Origin: Leucaena leucocephala
Lineage: Eukaryota > Streptophyta > Magnoliopsida > Fabales > Fabaceae
NCBI GenBank assembly: GCA_037074615.1
Contig: CM073545.1
Coordinates: 15,518,001-15,582,000 of the forward strand
DNA length: 64,000 nt
Direction of reading: 5' to 3'
Part shown: positions 39,131 to 53,347 of the stretch, in pieces
Numbering within the stretch: position 1 is the stretch's first letter
Layout: each line of letters starts with the position of its first letter
Notes under the pieces: generated by a model
Seen by the model: the letters and a program-made list of their open reading frames with translations, nothing else
Database searches by the model: none
Told to the model about the DNA's origin: nothing
Position numbers and translations under genes: made by a program

Positions 39131-39332
39131 TTTTATTTTTGGTACAAAAAAATTTAGGTAGATTCAGCATCAGTCCATCACCAAGGCTAGGGCACAGCTC
39201 TAAGGCTTAGAGAGCGTTTATAAGGGACTTACGAAATCGCCTACCATAGGAGTTCTCACGACGGCAGTAAGAATCAAACTCACGTCCTTATGAGATACAA
39301 ACATATTCTTTACTATCTGTATCAATTCTCGA
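39131..39332 (-). mobile_element. SINE family C, copy 2
   Basis: The 202-bp insert is flanked by the perfect 10-bp repeat GGAACTAGTA (39121-39130 and 39333-39342). Reading on the minus strand, a tRNA-like head (GATACAGATAGTAAAGA, then GACGTGAGTTTGATTCTTA) is followed by the body shared with 17,376-17,563. It ends 'CTACCTAAATTTTTTTGTAC'. Confidence 0.8.
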
Positions 39333-41243
39333 GGAACTAGTAGTGTAGTTGGCCAACCCTCCCTCTTCCACCTTCTTATTTAATGCTCTCTTTCTCTTTG
39401 GTGCTATTTTTTATTTATATATATATAGATATTCTATTTAGAGAATAATAAGTGCATGTATGAATGAATGGATTGTGGGTGTATGTAGCTAGTATCTGGT
39501 TGGTCACTTATTGTGGTCCAAATCCCTACTACCCCCATCAATGCCCTAAATATGCTCCTCCTTCGCATGTTCATGCCCATATACACTCTTATACACATAC
39601 AACCTCTAATTCTTAATATAATATATAATTAATTTAGATAGATTAAAAGATTAATTAAGTTAGTTATTTATAATGATTATATATTAATTTTTTTAAAATA
39701 TCTTTTTAATCATATATATTTTACCTACTTTTGCTATAAACCTTTTAACATATGCAATCAAATGTAGGGATACTTTAGAAATAAAATTATAACTTTTAGA
39801 GACAGAGTAAATCGGAGTCTTATACTCTATTTCTAACTCTTATATTTAAGATAAGAGAGATTATTATATATGAACATTAAATTAAGTAACCAAGTCAAGT
39901 ATTTGATTAACTATAAAACCACTTGTAGCAATTAGATGTGATTATTACTGTACCCTCACCAAAAAATACATTCATTTACTTTTACTTGCACGCGTGAGCA
40001 CACACAGAAAAATTGCTATATATTAAAAAATAAATATAATTACTAAAAAATATTACAACAAGCAACCAATCACCATTAAATAGACTTGATATCAATTTCA
40101 TTACTTGTGACTCATTTATTTTGAGAGTTTTTTTAGTGATCTTGATCCTTCCTTAAGACTTTACAATAATTTTCTCTGTATATATAAGCTAACTGTAATA
40201 TATGTTCAATTTTTTGTACCTTTTATATGTTTGATGTGCCCTTTACTTTGAACTGAGTCTTCATTTTGAAGAGTGAGGATAGTTAAGCTTGGAGCAAGTT
40301 ATTTTTGTACGTCACAAGTCCTTTTGAATTTTTAACGTGTCACACTTAATCTGGGACTGACATAGGCTTTTTTTAAAAAAAAAAAAAATTAACCGCATTG
40401 CATATTTAGTGACTGAATATGAAAAATAAATAATATTATTAACTCACATATATAACCATGTGATGAGACCTGATTCGACATGGATAATACATAATATTAA
40501 CTAAATTTATTTCTTGTTAAAAAGATAAGATAAATGCCTTATGCCTTCACTTCATTCGTCACTTCAGCATCTCCTGAGAGTCCCAGTCACTCTGAGCCTC
40601 AGGCCATTTCCTCATTACATCATTCAAGAAAACAGAATAAACAAAATCTTGGACAAAATCATGCGTGATTAGATTATTACTTTTAATCGTATGTTAAGAG
40701 AAGCTAATCATGCTACATATTTATATAGCCTTTGTATTAAAAACAATATTGGAAGAGAAAAACATAGAAGCAGAGATGAACAATAATCACGGCTTGAAAG
40801 TAATTAATGGTACTTACCATACCAAAGCTAAGAAAGAAATTGTTGGTGGGCTCAGAAATGAAAACAATAATAATCAGAAAATAACGTTTGGACAAATTTA
40901 AATGTATTTTATTATAATTAATTGATATACATGCCCTAGCTAGCTAGCTCCTGCCGTCACACACGCATGCATATTGGATCAAATCAAAATTGTAAAGACG
41001 GGGGAAAAAGTGCAACAAAGTCAAAAATGAATGAACTGAAATCAAACGACATATGACGACATTGAACGACATGTCATCCGATATAACGTTGGACGGTTGC
41101 CTGTTGGCATTTGTGTTTATTTTCTCCTCCTATGTGATAAAACGAGCCTAACCCTAGCTAACTGCGCCTGGTCAAAATCCTAATAATGAGGGTTTCAGCT
41201 TATTAATTATATTGCTAATGCTAATTATACACAATCATAATTA

Positions 41244-41787
41244 GGGAGCGAATCCTCTTATCATCGATTCTCTCTCTCCTTTATCTTACCTCCTCCATCA
41301 GTTACCTCTCTTTTAAACACTTTTTTTTTTAAAAATTACTATTCTAAAATATTATTTTCAATAGTATAAAATATTCTTAAATAATTTTTAGTCTACTCAA
41401 TACCTAAATATTTTTCTAGTAGCACCCAAAGTCTAACATCTAGCACCTTTAAATACTTTTTCATTAACACCCAATATTCTAAAAAAAAAATTTAAGGTGC
41501 TAAATGTAATAAAAAATATTTTAGAACTTTGTAAGTTAATAAAAAAATATTTAAGGGTGCTAGATGTTATATTTTGAGTGCTACTACAAAAATATTTAAG
41601 TATTGAGTGGACTACAAATTATTTAAGAATACTTGATATTATTAAAAAAATATTTTAGAATATTAATTTTTTTTAAATGTTTAAAAGAGGGGCAGCGGAT
41701 GGAGGAAGGAGGAGGCAAGACAAAAGAAAGAAACAATGATGAGGGATGAGAAGAGAAATGATAATGATAAGATCGTATCCTCTTAAT
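41244..41787. mobile_element. Long imperfect-palindrome MITE
   Basis: The two halves (about 41,244-41,475 and 41,500-41,787) are reverse complements with scattered changes. Examples are CTCTTTTAAACA...TGTTTAAAAGAG and CTCAATACyTAAATATTTTT on each side, and the arms continue out to CTCTTATCAT / ATGATAAGA. No coding capacity. I did not find a convincing target duplication, so the superfamily is open. Confidence 0.75.
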
Positions 41788-44700
41788 TACACCCTTAATT
41801 ATAAATGTACGTACAACTGCACTTTGACTCTCTTGTAAGTCTAAATATAGTAATGTGCTATCATCAATCATCAATTATAATTATAAGCGTAACTACACTT
41901 TGTTTGTAGTATAAGTGATTAGGACTTTATTAAGTCAAACCGCAGCCACCCTTCTTTACTCCCCTTAATTGTGATTAAATAAATTACATTAAAATCTTGT
42001 CCTAGCCACTCTTTAATCTTTCCTTCACATTATCAAAATTTCTTTTTAGATATAAATGGGCAAGCAGCCAAGTATTATTAGTTTAAGGTTACAAATAAAA
42101 TTGAATCCGTAACCTTTTACTTACTAAAAATTTTACATATTACTTAGTCACAAGGTCATTGTATCACACCAAAATTTCTACAAAGCTTGTTATAAGCGTT
42201 ATGTGTTAATGTTTAGCACAAGAACTACTCCCCCCACCACCCTTCACCAATTTTTTTGTGTGAATATTGAAACACCGTATCAATATATTCCTTCTGTTTC
42301 TGTGTGCAAGTCTTGATTTGATTTTTTTTATTCCCTTTAAATATAAGTTCTGATCCGAACGTTAAGATGTAATTATCACTTATTTTCAATATATAATATC
42401 CTTAATTTAAATTTTGAGGGTTGCTAATAAAGTTTGAAATACTGGAGTACATATAATATTAAATAGAGGGTAAAAATGAAAAGGAAAAGTATATTCTTAC
42501 ATGATTTATTGATTTTATCTCATGACTTATAAATATATAATTTTCCGGTGTACAAAAAAATATAAATAGATTCTAGGGTTTGACATAGTATAAGGATTCA
42601 AAGGATTCTTGTTTTATTGAGTCATTCATTTCAAAGGTATTATATAATCTTAGATATAATAAGACAGTTGGGTGTAAAAGAAAAGAATAGAATAAACAAG
42701 TATTATTGTAGATGATCGAATAGGATATTTGAGTATGTAGTAAGAAGGGCAAGGAGTGAAGAATAATAATAGAGATGTATGTATTAAAACGAAGAAAGGA
42801 CAAAGAGAGAAATGGAAAAGAGAGAAGCTAGAGATACCCCTAAAGAAGATAGACTGTGCTCTATTATGGGCACACTTGCATCTAAAGGGACCTTAGTCAA
42901 ACACAGACGAACCTCCCTTTTTTTATCCGTCTCTTTCACCCTTCCCATCACGAGATGCACGGCCATGCCACCCTCCTCTTTGGATCTTCCTTCCTTTCTT
43001 TTTTAATACAATTATCTATCTCCCTTTTTTCTTCATTTATTTATGTTCAATTTTACTTTTTTATATTCATTCTAAAAGATATCGTGTTGATGTCTACCTT
43101 TTAATTTTAATATTTAATGCTTGTATTGTCCTCCTCCTGCCCTTAATATTTAGGTGTTGATTTGTTTTTATCATAAATATAATATTCATCTAACTTTTAA
43201 TATATAATTTATTTAACTAATTTGACTATATTAAATAAGTTGGTTAAATTAGTTAATATCACATATTTTTTTAATATATCATAATCATCTCTCTTAACTC
43301 CATTCTTTTTTTTCTTAATTATTGTTGAGGAAGTATCAATACGGATGATTTAAAAAAAGTTAATAAATATAGAAAATAAATCTTATATTTAGAATTAGGA
43401 TTAACTCCACAATTATATCATATATTAAGGATAAGAGGAGTATATATTATTTGTATTTATCAATTTTTTTAAATTATTTCTATTGATAATTTTCTCAATA
43501 ATAATCAAACAAAAGAGAAAGGGAAGGGATTTAGGGAATATTAGTAGGATATTTTAAAAAAATTATGATATATTAACTAATATAAATAATTTATTTAATC
43601 TAAATAAATTAATTAAAATATATTATATATTAAACACTGGAGAAATATTATTGTATGTTTATGTCATTGAAAACAAATTACTATAAATTTTATTCAACAA
43701 CAAACATACAAAACAAATTATCTAATACTCCTAAGTTTTTTTCTCCTCTTGGAGGAAGCAGTGGTCTATGTATATAGCTACTCCATACATAAAAGTGATA
43801 GAACCAGCGAAGCAACTTTCCCATTTTAAGGACAATTCCAACCTCAACCGCTTTGTGCTAGACATCACCAATTTTTATTAAACCAAATAATTATACTTAA
43901 ATATCGTAATATATCAAGTGAAAAACACAACTATACTTAATAAAGATTAGTTGTACATATCATATTTCATAGACAAAATGAAAGATTTTTTTATATAATT
44001 AAAAATAGATTTATACACAATTAAAAAATAGTTATAAAAAAATGATATTTTGATCCATCATTTCATCCTCATTTATTATCTGTGCCCGACCTGAGTCATT
44101 AAACAATTTTTTTAGCAATTTTTCTTAATATCGACATTTTTTTTTCAATTTCATAGGGCTTGAACTTAAAATCATGCATGCTTAAAAAACCTAACACTTA
44201 TTTTCCTCTTCTATCGTAATCATATGAACGTGATTTGCTTTGTATATCTCTTAAGCCTGATTTACTTAAAGATTTTAAATATATAGACCAATTCAAGAAT
44301 GTAAAACTAATATATATTTGCTTGAATAAGACGCGTATTTTGCGAGACGTTTTCTTCTTCTTTTTTAAGTTTTAGAATTGGTTTTGCTTTATTTATCCTT
44401 GATACATACGAATTAGACAAAGTCTAAACCTAGAAAGTGGCGGCCAAAGCTATTTAGAGTGCTACCATATATATAATACCTTGAGGAATGAGCCCTACAC
44501 ACACACATATATATATACATATAGACACACACACATTTACCCAAACATGATTATTGATCAATTCATCAAGTTTTCTAAATGCTTGCTAGCTTATATCTTT
44601 CTGGTCATAATACATTTCTAAAAACGCGTGAAATGAAAGGAGCTTAATGAATAGTCAATCAAGTTATATATATATATATATGAGATTTGACCTAATTAAT

Positions 44701-46429
44701 TAATTAGAGAGGATTACAACTCATGATTCTTGCATCTCAAGTTGTTGTGGACTCGTGCAACATTATTATTTTTTAAGATTGCTTTTTAAGAATACGAAGA
44801 AGCCATGAAACAGGAGCTACGGACGGTAGTGGCAGTGAAGAATATCAATAGCTGGGAAAAGTCACACAAGTTTTAAAATAAGTATACTCCTCTAATCCTA
44901 TATATAAAATAAGAAAAATAATTATTTTAATCATATTTATAAAATAAAAAAAAATTATATAAATATACTATTTTACTTTTCATTTATTATTATGTTAATT
45001 TTATTCATGTAGTATAATATATATTAAATAAAATTAAAGTTAAAAATTTATTAAATTTTATGGTATAGTTAATGAGGTTTAAAATTATTTTTTTCTATAT
45101 GAAATATGCTGAACGTGATTTATAAATAATACCAGATGAGTAATTAGTATTAGGCAGAAAGAGATTGGAATATTTCTTTTTCGTAAAAGCGAATATTGCT
45201 AAAATCATCTCTAGCTGAAATTACAAGATAAGTACTCGTATTACTGCATCCCCTGCTATTACCAAATTAAATTATAAAGAATACAAGTGATTGTATAGAA
45301 ATATATAGGAGAGGACACCCTAATTAACTTTTAAAGGAAAGCAGAAAAAGAAGCAATATAATTGAGGAGCTCAAGGAGCAATGGCTTATTTAAGGTTTGT
45401 GACCAATAATATGGGACATAGCTAGATTGCAATAGTGGCAAAGGTGAGACCAAGTCAAACAGGTCCTATAATATTTGACCCCATATTTAATTTATTTATC
45501 GCATAGTATCATATATAATAAAAAAAAATCCCAACTTGCTTCACCCTGATGTTTCTCTTTAATTCTCTCCCCTCATCATCTAAAATCACACTGAAGAAAT
45601 CTTGGGATAAAGCTCTGTGTTCATATAGCAAGGATTGTTCTATAACAAAGCACCTTTAATATATATCATCAAGCACATATATATACACATTACATATTTT
45701 TATAGTATTATATTATATTATATATATATATATATAGAAATAAAATGAAGTGGCATCCTCGTACTCACTGTGAGTATTTATGATGGATCAGACCCGGAGA
45801 TAAGTTTTGTGAGATGCTTTGTGATGACGCTATGCCTTCTGAGATAATATTCAGACAAGGCTTATACGTTAAGTTACACAAGACGTGAATGAGGTTTTCT
45901 TCGTTTCCTGCGACTAAGCTGAATTATAAATACAAAACATGCACAAAAGCTAAAGGTATCAGAGTTTGATTAATTATATTCCTAGTTCTTGAGTTTTGAC
46001 CGCAACTTTCACTGTGTCTCCATGAAACTTCACTTCCCAACATTCAAAGGACACACCCACCGTTTTTCTTTCGTTAACTTACAACCCCACCCTTGGGCAA
46101 GGTCCTCTACTAATAATTCCCTTTGTATCTCAACCTTTCATAAGATCTACATAAGATCGGCGACATTTTGATATCTTATAAATATGAAATTATGTAATTT
46201 TTTATTTTTATGATTTTTTTAAAATGAATCAGAATCGCACAATTTTAGAATATTTTTCCTTTAAAAATCATACAAAAAAAATCAAAATCAGAGTATTTCT
46301 TCCTATAAGATACCAAGATGTCATTTATTTTATCTAATGATTAATTAATAAAAAAAGTATTTGGGAGGTTGGGGCATTTTAAGGAACCCTTGTCTAAAAT
46401 AGTTTCGTATAATTTTTAATCAGGTTGTG

Positions 46430-46610
46430 AATGAAAAAAAGAAAAAACTATAAGGATACGAATAAAAATAAGTTAAAATTATAAGAATATGATAAAAAGA
46501 AAAAAAATCTCAAGGACTTGATTAAAATAATGTAGGACTACAAAAATATGATAAAAAGAAAAAACAATTATAGGAAATTGATTAAAAATTAAGTAAAAAT
46601 ATAGGAATTT
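46430..46610 (+). repeat. Degenerate AT-rich tandem repeat, ~59-bp period
   Basis: 'ATATGATAAAAAGAAAAAA' recurs 59 bases apart (near 46,488 and 46,547), followed each time by '..GGA.TTGATTAAAA'. Roughly three diverged units. A similar arrangement is seen near 15,830-16,010. Confidence 0.55.
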
Positions 46611-47841
46611 GCAAATTGATTTTTTCCAAAAGGAAAAGGAAAGGAAAGGAGAAAGCTCAGTTCTAGATTTTGCTGCTGCGCCAGTAAACGTTATGCTCTG
46701 AAGCTCACCTGATTATTTCATTAGGTAGCCATATGGATCATGAGAATAATTAATTAATTAATTAGAAAAAAATTAAGCAAGAAATGCATTTATTATATGC
46801 ATAAGTGTGCTCCACCTCAACTAAACCCATTGAATTCTCAGCCAATAATCACAAACAAAGACGGGAATGGAAAGAAGTAGTTGGGCGATTGAGGATGGGG
46901 GACCATCTAATTGTGTTCTTGGTTTGATGTTTTCTCACTATCTTAAAAAATAAAATTGAAATATTATTATTACTAATTTTTAGTCCCATTTATTTATTTA
47001 TTTAGTTTTTCTAGAATAGTAGATAGTCCCAATTATTCCGACAAATATGAACCACAGATTTATTATAAATCCACATCGTACCTAAACGTCTAAATTTGAG
47101 AACTTTACAGGATTCCTGAATTGGATGATGCAAAAAGATGATAATGAAATTCGAAACAACTTTTTGTTGCTTGGCAAATCAGTAATTTTTCTTATTCCCA
47201 GTCATTTTCTTTCCTCTCATTATCAATATATCCAATATAATATTAAATTCATAAAAAAAATACTAATTGCAATCTTCAAATGCATCTCAAGCCTTCAATA
47301 AACTCTACTATCCCTATATAATAGTAAAATTATAAAAATTTTATTTTTTATTAACTATAAATAGTAGATTTTATTTTTCAAACTAAATTATATTAAAAAA
47401 TGTGTCTAATTAGTGAAAAAATATGCTTAGGAATTCTAAGTTTTAGCTCTTGTTTCCAATCAAATGATGAGGTGTCCTGAATGAAAGGGCAAGTCAATGT
47501 TCTTATGCTTCCAAATTTTGCCACAAATTCAAACTTAGGTCAACGATGAGATTTGCCATCAAACAACAAGAACAAGACAAACAAAAATATGTTGGTCATT
47601 TGATGTATTCGAATTTTTTTTAAAAAAAATTGTCAGTTTTTAGATTTATTGTAAGTTTGTAACCAACATATCCACCAAATAAGATATTAGTTGTACTATT
47701 ATTAAATTGAGAGATAAATATTTGAATTGATTCAAGGTAGAAATTAATTGAGTAAAATACAATGACAGATATTTCTCCTCTATTTTCAAAAATCTACACT
47801 TTAGTCAAACATTTAATATCAGATTTAATCCCTGGGCATGG

Positions 47842-47898
47842 GAAAAATCTTCGCTGGGAGATTCTAAACCGATGGTTCGATCCTAACCAGAACAAAAA
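47842..47898 (+). repeat. tRNA-like box B, possible SINE remnant
   Basis: GGTTCGATCC matches the box B consensus and is preceded by GGGAGATTC. No full A box and no target duplication were found, so it is only a candidate relic. Confidence 0.3.
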
Positions 47899-49280
47899 TA
47901 TTCCTTCAAATATTTAAAATACTTAATTTTATTAATTAAAATTATGTTTAACTATTCGAAATCACTAATTTACCCCCATAATATGTTATCTCTTTAATTT
48001 TTCACATGCATGCTAACAAAACCAAATTATCAATATAAAATAAAAAAGCATATACGTGTACAGGCCCCAGCTTACAAGCTTTAAAATAATAAAGTGGATC
48101 ACTTGTTTCAACTTCTATATATAAATGTACAAGGCAAATTCTAAGGGTACGCTTTGATATGATGAAATATTTTTTTATAGAAGTAAAAATAAAATTAGAC
48201 TAAAAATATATTTTAAAAGTTTATTTAGTAGGATGTAAATGAGTATAGAATTAATATATATTTTTTTTAAGTTAGGATAAAATGGTTAAACATATTCTTT
48301 TTATAATTTAAAAAAAATTAAAATTGTATAAAAATTTTATAATTTAAGTAAAATCATCTAAAATATTTTACTTCACCTCTTATCAAATTCAAATCAGTTC
48401 GTGTCACCAAAGTCACAGCTACTACCATTTAATTAATTCAAATCCCGGTGAAATCATTAAATTAACTGCTTTAATATATATATATATATATATATATATT
48501 ATTTTTAATTTGACTGGTCGTTCAGCTCGATTCCCATGACTAAGGGTATAATTGGTGCTAATGTTTTGGTTTGAATCAACATTTTTTAGCTTGGTAGTTT
48601 AATAGTATAATTTTTTGGATTTTTAGTTTAATCTAATTTTTAATTAAAGGCGAGCACAAGAAACTCATCCTAAATTTGGACATAGCATACGTTAAAATTG
48701 GGCGGTGAAAATTTTATTTCATTTTATTTTCAAAATTATATATATATATATATATATATTAATCTAACCATCATTCTGGTGATTTGTGGTTAATCTCCAC
48801 CTATAATAATCCAATTAGAGTTACGGTGAGTGGACCATGAATAACTATTAACTAGTAAACATCAATCTGCCATTAATTAAATAAATACAAAGTTAGATAG
48901 TGATTTCTGATTGACTTGCACTACCTTACACACATATATTCACTATATCATCTATATTAATCTATACCCATCATTCTGGGAATGCTCTTTACCAGGCTTC
49001 TTGATTAATTAATAATTATTAATCATGGGTTTAATTATTAATATACAAGAGAAGAACACTGAATTTCTTCAGAAGCAAAAAATTACAGATCTTCCAGTCT
49101 AAGACAATGCAGACAACACTTCACATGCCTTGATTCCCCCAACAGGCTGTATGATGATTATCAAAAGAAAATTAAATTAAATTAATTAACACTGGAAAAT
49201 AATAACCGAATTCAACCCATGAGAAATTTGAAGGGGTAACAACAGTGACGTAACATGCTTTGGATGAAATTAATTAATTA

Positions 49281-49770
49281 GGGCCTGTTTGGTTACACCG
49301 TAAACTAATTTTAAAAAATTCTTTTGGCAAAATTTTAATTTAAAAAATTTTAAAACAAATAGTTATATTTGTCCATAAGTTTAAAACCATAGTTTTGAAT
49401 AAGCTATTAAAATTAGTTTTTTTAACAGTAAAAGAGTTTATGGACTATCCAATTACTATCTTACCCCTACTTTTTCTTACACTCTCTACTCTCTACCTCT
49501 CTCCTCTCTCTTATATTTTCTCTATCTCTCTCCTCTCTCTTATATTTTCTCTATCTCTCTCCTCTCTTTTACTTTTAATTAAATTATATATTTTTTAATA
49601 ATTTACCAATATAAAAAATTATTCTAAAAATGATTATCTAAACATTTATTCATTTAAAATTACTTTTTTCCATAAACTCTTCTCTAAAAACCCTTTTTTA
49701 TAAGCTGTCTATAAATTCTTTTTTTTTATAAGCCTGTTTTTTAAAATCCTATCCCAAAATCCCCTTAATC
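49281..49770 (+). mobile_element. hAT-like MITE copy (plus orientation)
   Basis: It begins GGGCCTGTTTGGTT, typical of plant hAT-type MITE ends. It has the same CT-rich core and arms as 5,565-6,050 in the opposite direction. Its CT core contains an internal 29-bp direct repeat (49,503-49,570). The frame at 49395-49598 is a product of the core. Confidence 0.6.
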
Positions 49771-52548
49771 AAGCTGTGTGAGATGGAATTATTATTAATA
49801 TATTAATTATTAGTTAATTAGTATGATCACTCCCATTTATTGCATGATAACTGATGACCCAAATATTCTCTATTATAAGGCTGCTTCTTGGAAGGTTCAT
49901 TTCACATGTAATCAAGTCCTCCACAGCAGATGACGTGGCAGAATTTGATTGGATGTTATTACTGTTTTAGATGCTTTGCTTAATCATTGTGGCAGGTATT
50001 TTAAATCAGTCAATCTGAGATACAGGTACATGAGGTTATCATTACCCAAATATATACATAGAATAGGCCACTAGATATTTATATGTTGACCACATATAGG
50101 CCACTACATATTAATGCAAGCATTACATCATCTATGGTTTTATTTAAGAATAAAATATTGAAATGAAAACTATATTATAATTTTAATTTAAGATTAATTA
50201 TTTAAAAAATTTGTTAAAAAATTGTTCGTGACCAAAAATACTTAAAATTTATTTAAAAACTCATATATAATCTATTTTTAATAAAATTAATTTTTTTACT
50301 TAAGTGCAATATATCTTTAACTATATTTAAATTAAAAATATTTGTATGTATAATTGAAGATATATTAAGTATAACTAAAAAAAATTGACACATATTCAAA
50401 TACTTGAGTCTTTAAATATTTTTTAATAATAAATTTTATAATGGGAGATTTTTGGATAATTTTTTTCAATTATTTTTTTAAAAAAGTATAAATTATATAG
50501 TCTTTCTAAGTATTTTAAGAAATGTATATTAAAAAAACAACAACAAAAGTGATACATTGTATCAAAGTACAAAGTCTTGTTTAGTTTTTGAAAATCTCTT
50601 TCGCTTTATATCCCAACTAGGCACATAAACATAGTTACAAGAAAGGAAGATTCCATTTTCATAAACTGGGCAAAGCTGAGAGCATGTGGCAGCTATTATC
50701 AACCTACATGTTTGACTATTCCAATATATCTCCTTTTCTTTCTTTCTTTGTTTTTTTTTTCCTTTCTTCCTGGTTTAAACCTCTCATGCATGTGCACTGT
50801 ACTATTGATCAAGGAGGAGAAAACACCAGGACAGAAAAAATAAATGCATAAGTTGGCCACCTACACCCCACACACACAATGTTTTAGCTGGCCTCGGTCG
50901 AACTTGAAATATAGAAAAATTAGGCTAATTTTGTTTCAAACGTTAATGAGAAACGATCAACTGCAAAGTAACAGTAGAAAAATGTCTACTTTTCTTTTAA
51001 ATTTGAGCGGCAACAACTAGTCACATAAAGTTATAAGTAAGACGGAATTGACAACTAGTGGCAGAACTAGTGGACGGGTAAGGGGGTGGCAGTCTCTCAT
51101 GTCGATTGTAATTCTCATATATTTTTTTATTTATTCAAATTATTATATTTATAATATTAAATTTTCTTTAATTTTAAATATAAAAATTAGATAAATAGTC
51201 TACTTAAATTTTAAATACAACATTTCAATTCATTTTATTTTCTAAAATGATAATTCCCCCAAAATATCCTTATATGATTACATATATTAAGAAAAAATTT
51301 ATTAAAGATAATTCAAATACACATGATTAAAAGAGATATTTTAGAAAAATTAACACATAGTAATTATAAATAACTAATTATTTAACTAACTTATTTAATA
51401 TACCCAAATTAGTTAAGTAGATATTATATTAAAGATCGATGTAATAGTTTATTTGTTTATTTGATAGAAAAAAAATTGTTAAAAGTTTGCCCTTCTTGTC
51501 CAAAATTTTTGGTTCCGTTATTGTTGGCAACCTTCTACTTATATTGGGTTATAAGTTCAAAATCTCTACTTTTATTTGTTTGGATGGGAAGAAAATTTTA
51601 GAAGAAAGAATGTTAGGAGAAAAAACCTTAAAAAATAGTAATTTTTTTGGGTGAATAACTATGAGGTTCCAATGAATATAATTAATTATGCTAAAATCTA
51701 ATGACAAATGATAAAGCATATAATGACAAATTTTAATAAAAAAAAATGATAAGTTTATATTACTTACTTATCATAAAAATATTTTAGTGATTAAATACCT
51801 TTCTTTAGAACTTTATAGTCATTTTCCCAATTTTTTTTCTTTACCAATTTTGAAAATGTTCATTTCCATCTATTTTCCTTTCACTTTTCTCACTATACAA
51901 ATATAGCCTTAGACTCGTTAATTTACTGTATTGTTGGAGTTTTTTATAAATCTTGACGAGGGATTTCTGTTTGTCACTCACAAAGTGATCAGAATCTTCG
52001 TACCAGCACTGGCCTAACACATAATACGTATAATTATTGGACTGTAATTCATGTCTTTTAGTGTTTCCTTTTGACCATTTACAGGTTTGAATGAAGACAA
52101 TAAGCCAAATTATATATATATGTATTTCATTACTTGATGATCAATAATGGCTGTTTCTTGGAGGGATTCATTTTCAGAAATCTGCAATGGGCAGGGAAGA
52201 GCACGGGTGCAATAAGAATTGGAGAGTGAGAAGGAAGGAGAAGGACAAAGATGTTGAAAGTGAAATCTTTGGTGACGTTATGAGAAAACAGAGCTACTAG
52301 GATTTTCTGAGATGCTATTAATTATGGATCTCTATGTGTCAACTCTGCATGCAGCTTTACGCTTTCACTAAACTAGTCCAGTTTCATCAAAACACCATGG
52401 TTACTTTTCGGCTCATCACAAAATATCCTAATTTTTTTGCCAATCAATTTAAAGCACTTTTCATTTATCTTAAACTGAAATTATTTTTACATTTTTGTTA
52501 TATAAGTAGTATTTAAGATCAACTTAATATTTTTTTATATTATTTAAA

Positions 52549-52695
52549 GGAAAATTTGTCCATAAATACATGTTTAGAGAATTGATTACTTCATGGATAC
52601 TTGAATTCGAGTGCCGGTAATTTTTGTGTATAAAAATATATTAGGTAATATTAAAAAATTAATTCTCCAAACATGTATTTATGAGCAATTTTTCC
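52549..52695. mobile_element. 147-bp palindromic MITE
   Basis: The terminal inverted repeats are about 39 bp with a few changes, starting GGAAAATTTG and ending with its complement. They share CATAAATACATGTTT. The flanking nine bases are TTATTTAAA and TTGTTTAGA (7 of 9 alike), compatible with an aged 9-bp Mutator-type duplication. Confidence 0.65.
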
Positions 52696-53170
52696 TTGTT
52701 TAGATTATAAATGTTTGCATTTTTAAAAATATATTTAAAATAAAAAAAAACGTACATAAAATAATCTTTTAAAAAAAACATTAGAATGGTCTCAGATTTA
52801 TATGGAGCTTAGGATGGTGGGTTGCACAGCTATGGCTTGCAAATAGTATAATTATCTATAACTTTTTATAAATATATTAATTAGTATTGATTGTTATAAA
52901 TGCCCCTCTTCTTTTTGGGAGACTTGTGTGTGTTTGAAAAAAATTAAAAAAAAAACAAGTGGTAATTTCAACCAAACTTTAGGTGATTTGTGTTAATTTT
53001 AGAAAAATAGGAAAATTTTATTTAGTTTTTAAAAAAGTGAAAAAAATCTATATATTTTATTCTTAAAAGAAAATGTGGTTGGAAAATGAAAGCCAAATCT
53101 ATTGCAATGGAAATATAATAAAATTTGGGTTGTGAAATGTAATTTTATTTTTTTGTTACAAAATTTATTT

Positions 53171-53347
53171 AAAAGGGTTAGACTTATCCACGATCTAAGA
53201 ACATAGCGAAGTCTCAATTTTGCATAGACGATACTAATATTTGATAGGGTGAGTCGTTAATTATCTTAAAGCATAAATCTAAACACCTAAAAATTATGAT
53301 ATTTCTCTAAGTATCGCGACTAGAATTATAAAAAATAGTACACCGGT
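53171..53347 (-). mobile_element. SINE family A, copy 2
   Basis: Flanked by AAATTTATTT at 53161-53170 and 53348-53357. On the minus strand it carries GACTCACCCTATC, then ATTAGTATCGTCTA, shared with the copies at 8,420 and 55,084. It is 5'-shortened relative to the 55-kb copy. Confidence 0.7.

Larger units (their letters stand above)
34210..41240. other. Gene desert, left part
   Basis: I found no supportable gene. Contents are AT-rich spacer, an (AT)n tract at 38,512, a short 39-bp-period duplication at 38,151, a SINE at 39,131 and degenerate AT-rich repeats near 39,600-39,710. The longest open frame (38293-38634) runs through the AT microsatellite and is not credible. Confidence 0.6.
41788..49280. 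other. Gene desert, central part
   Basis: No gene supported. It includes AT microsatellites (44,665; 45,700; 48,474; 48,737), degenerate AT-rich repeat copies near 42,285-42,470 and 43,180-43,650, a short-period AT-rich repeat at 46,430-46,610, and a tRNA-like box B near 47,875. Frames of 60-80 codons at 42,573-43,006 and 45,989-46,171 carry no motif. Confidence 0.55.

Noticed and set aside
40556..40625. GC-richer patch with a small CTGAG/CTCAG fold
   Set aside because: The stem is only about 5-6 bp and shows no microRNA-like or coding pattern.
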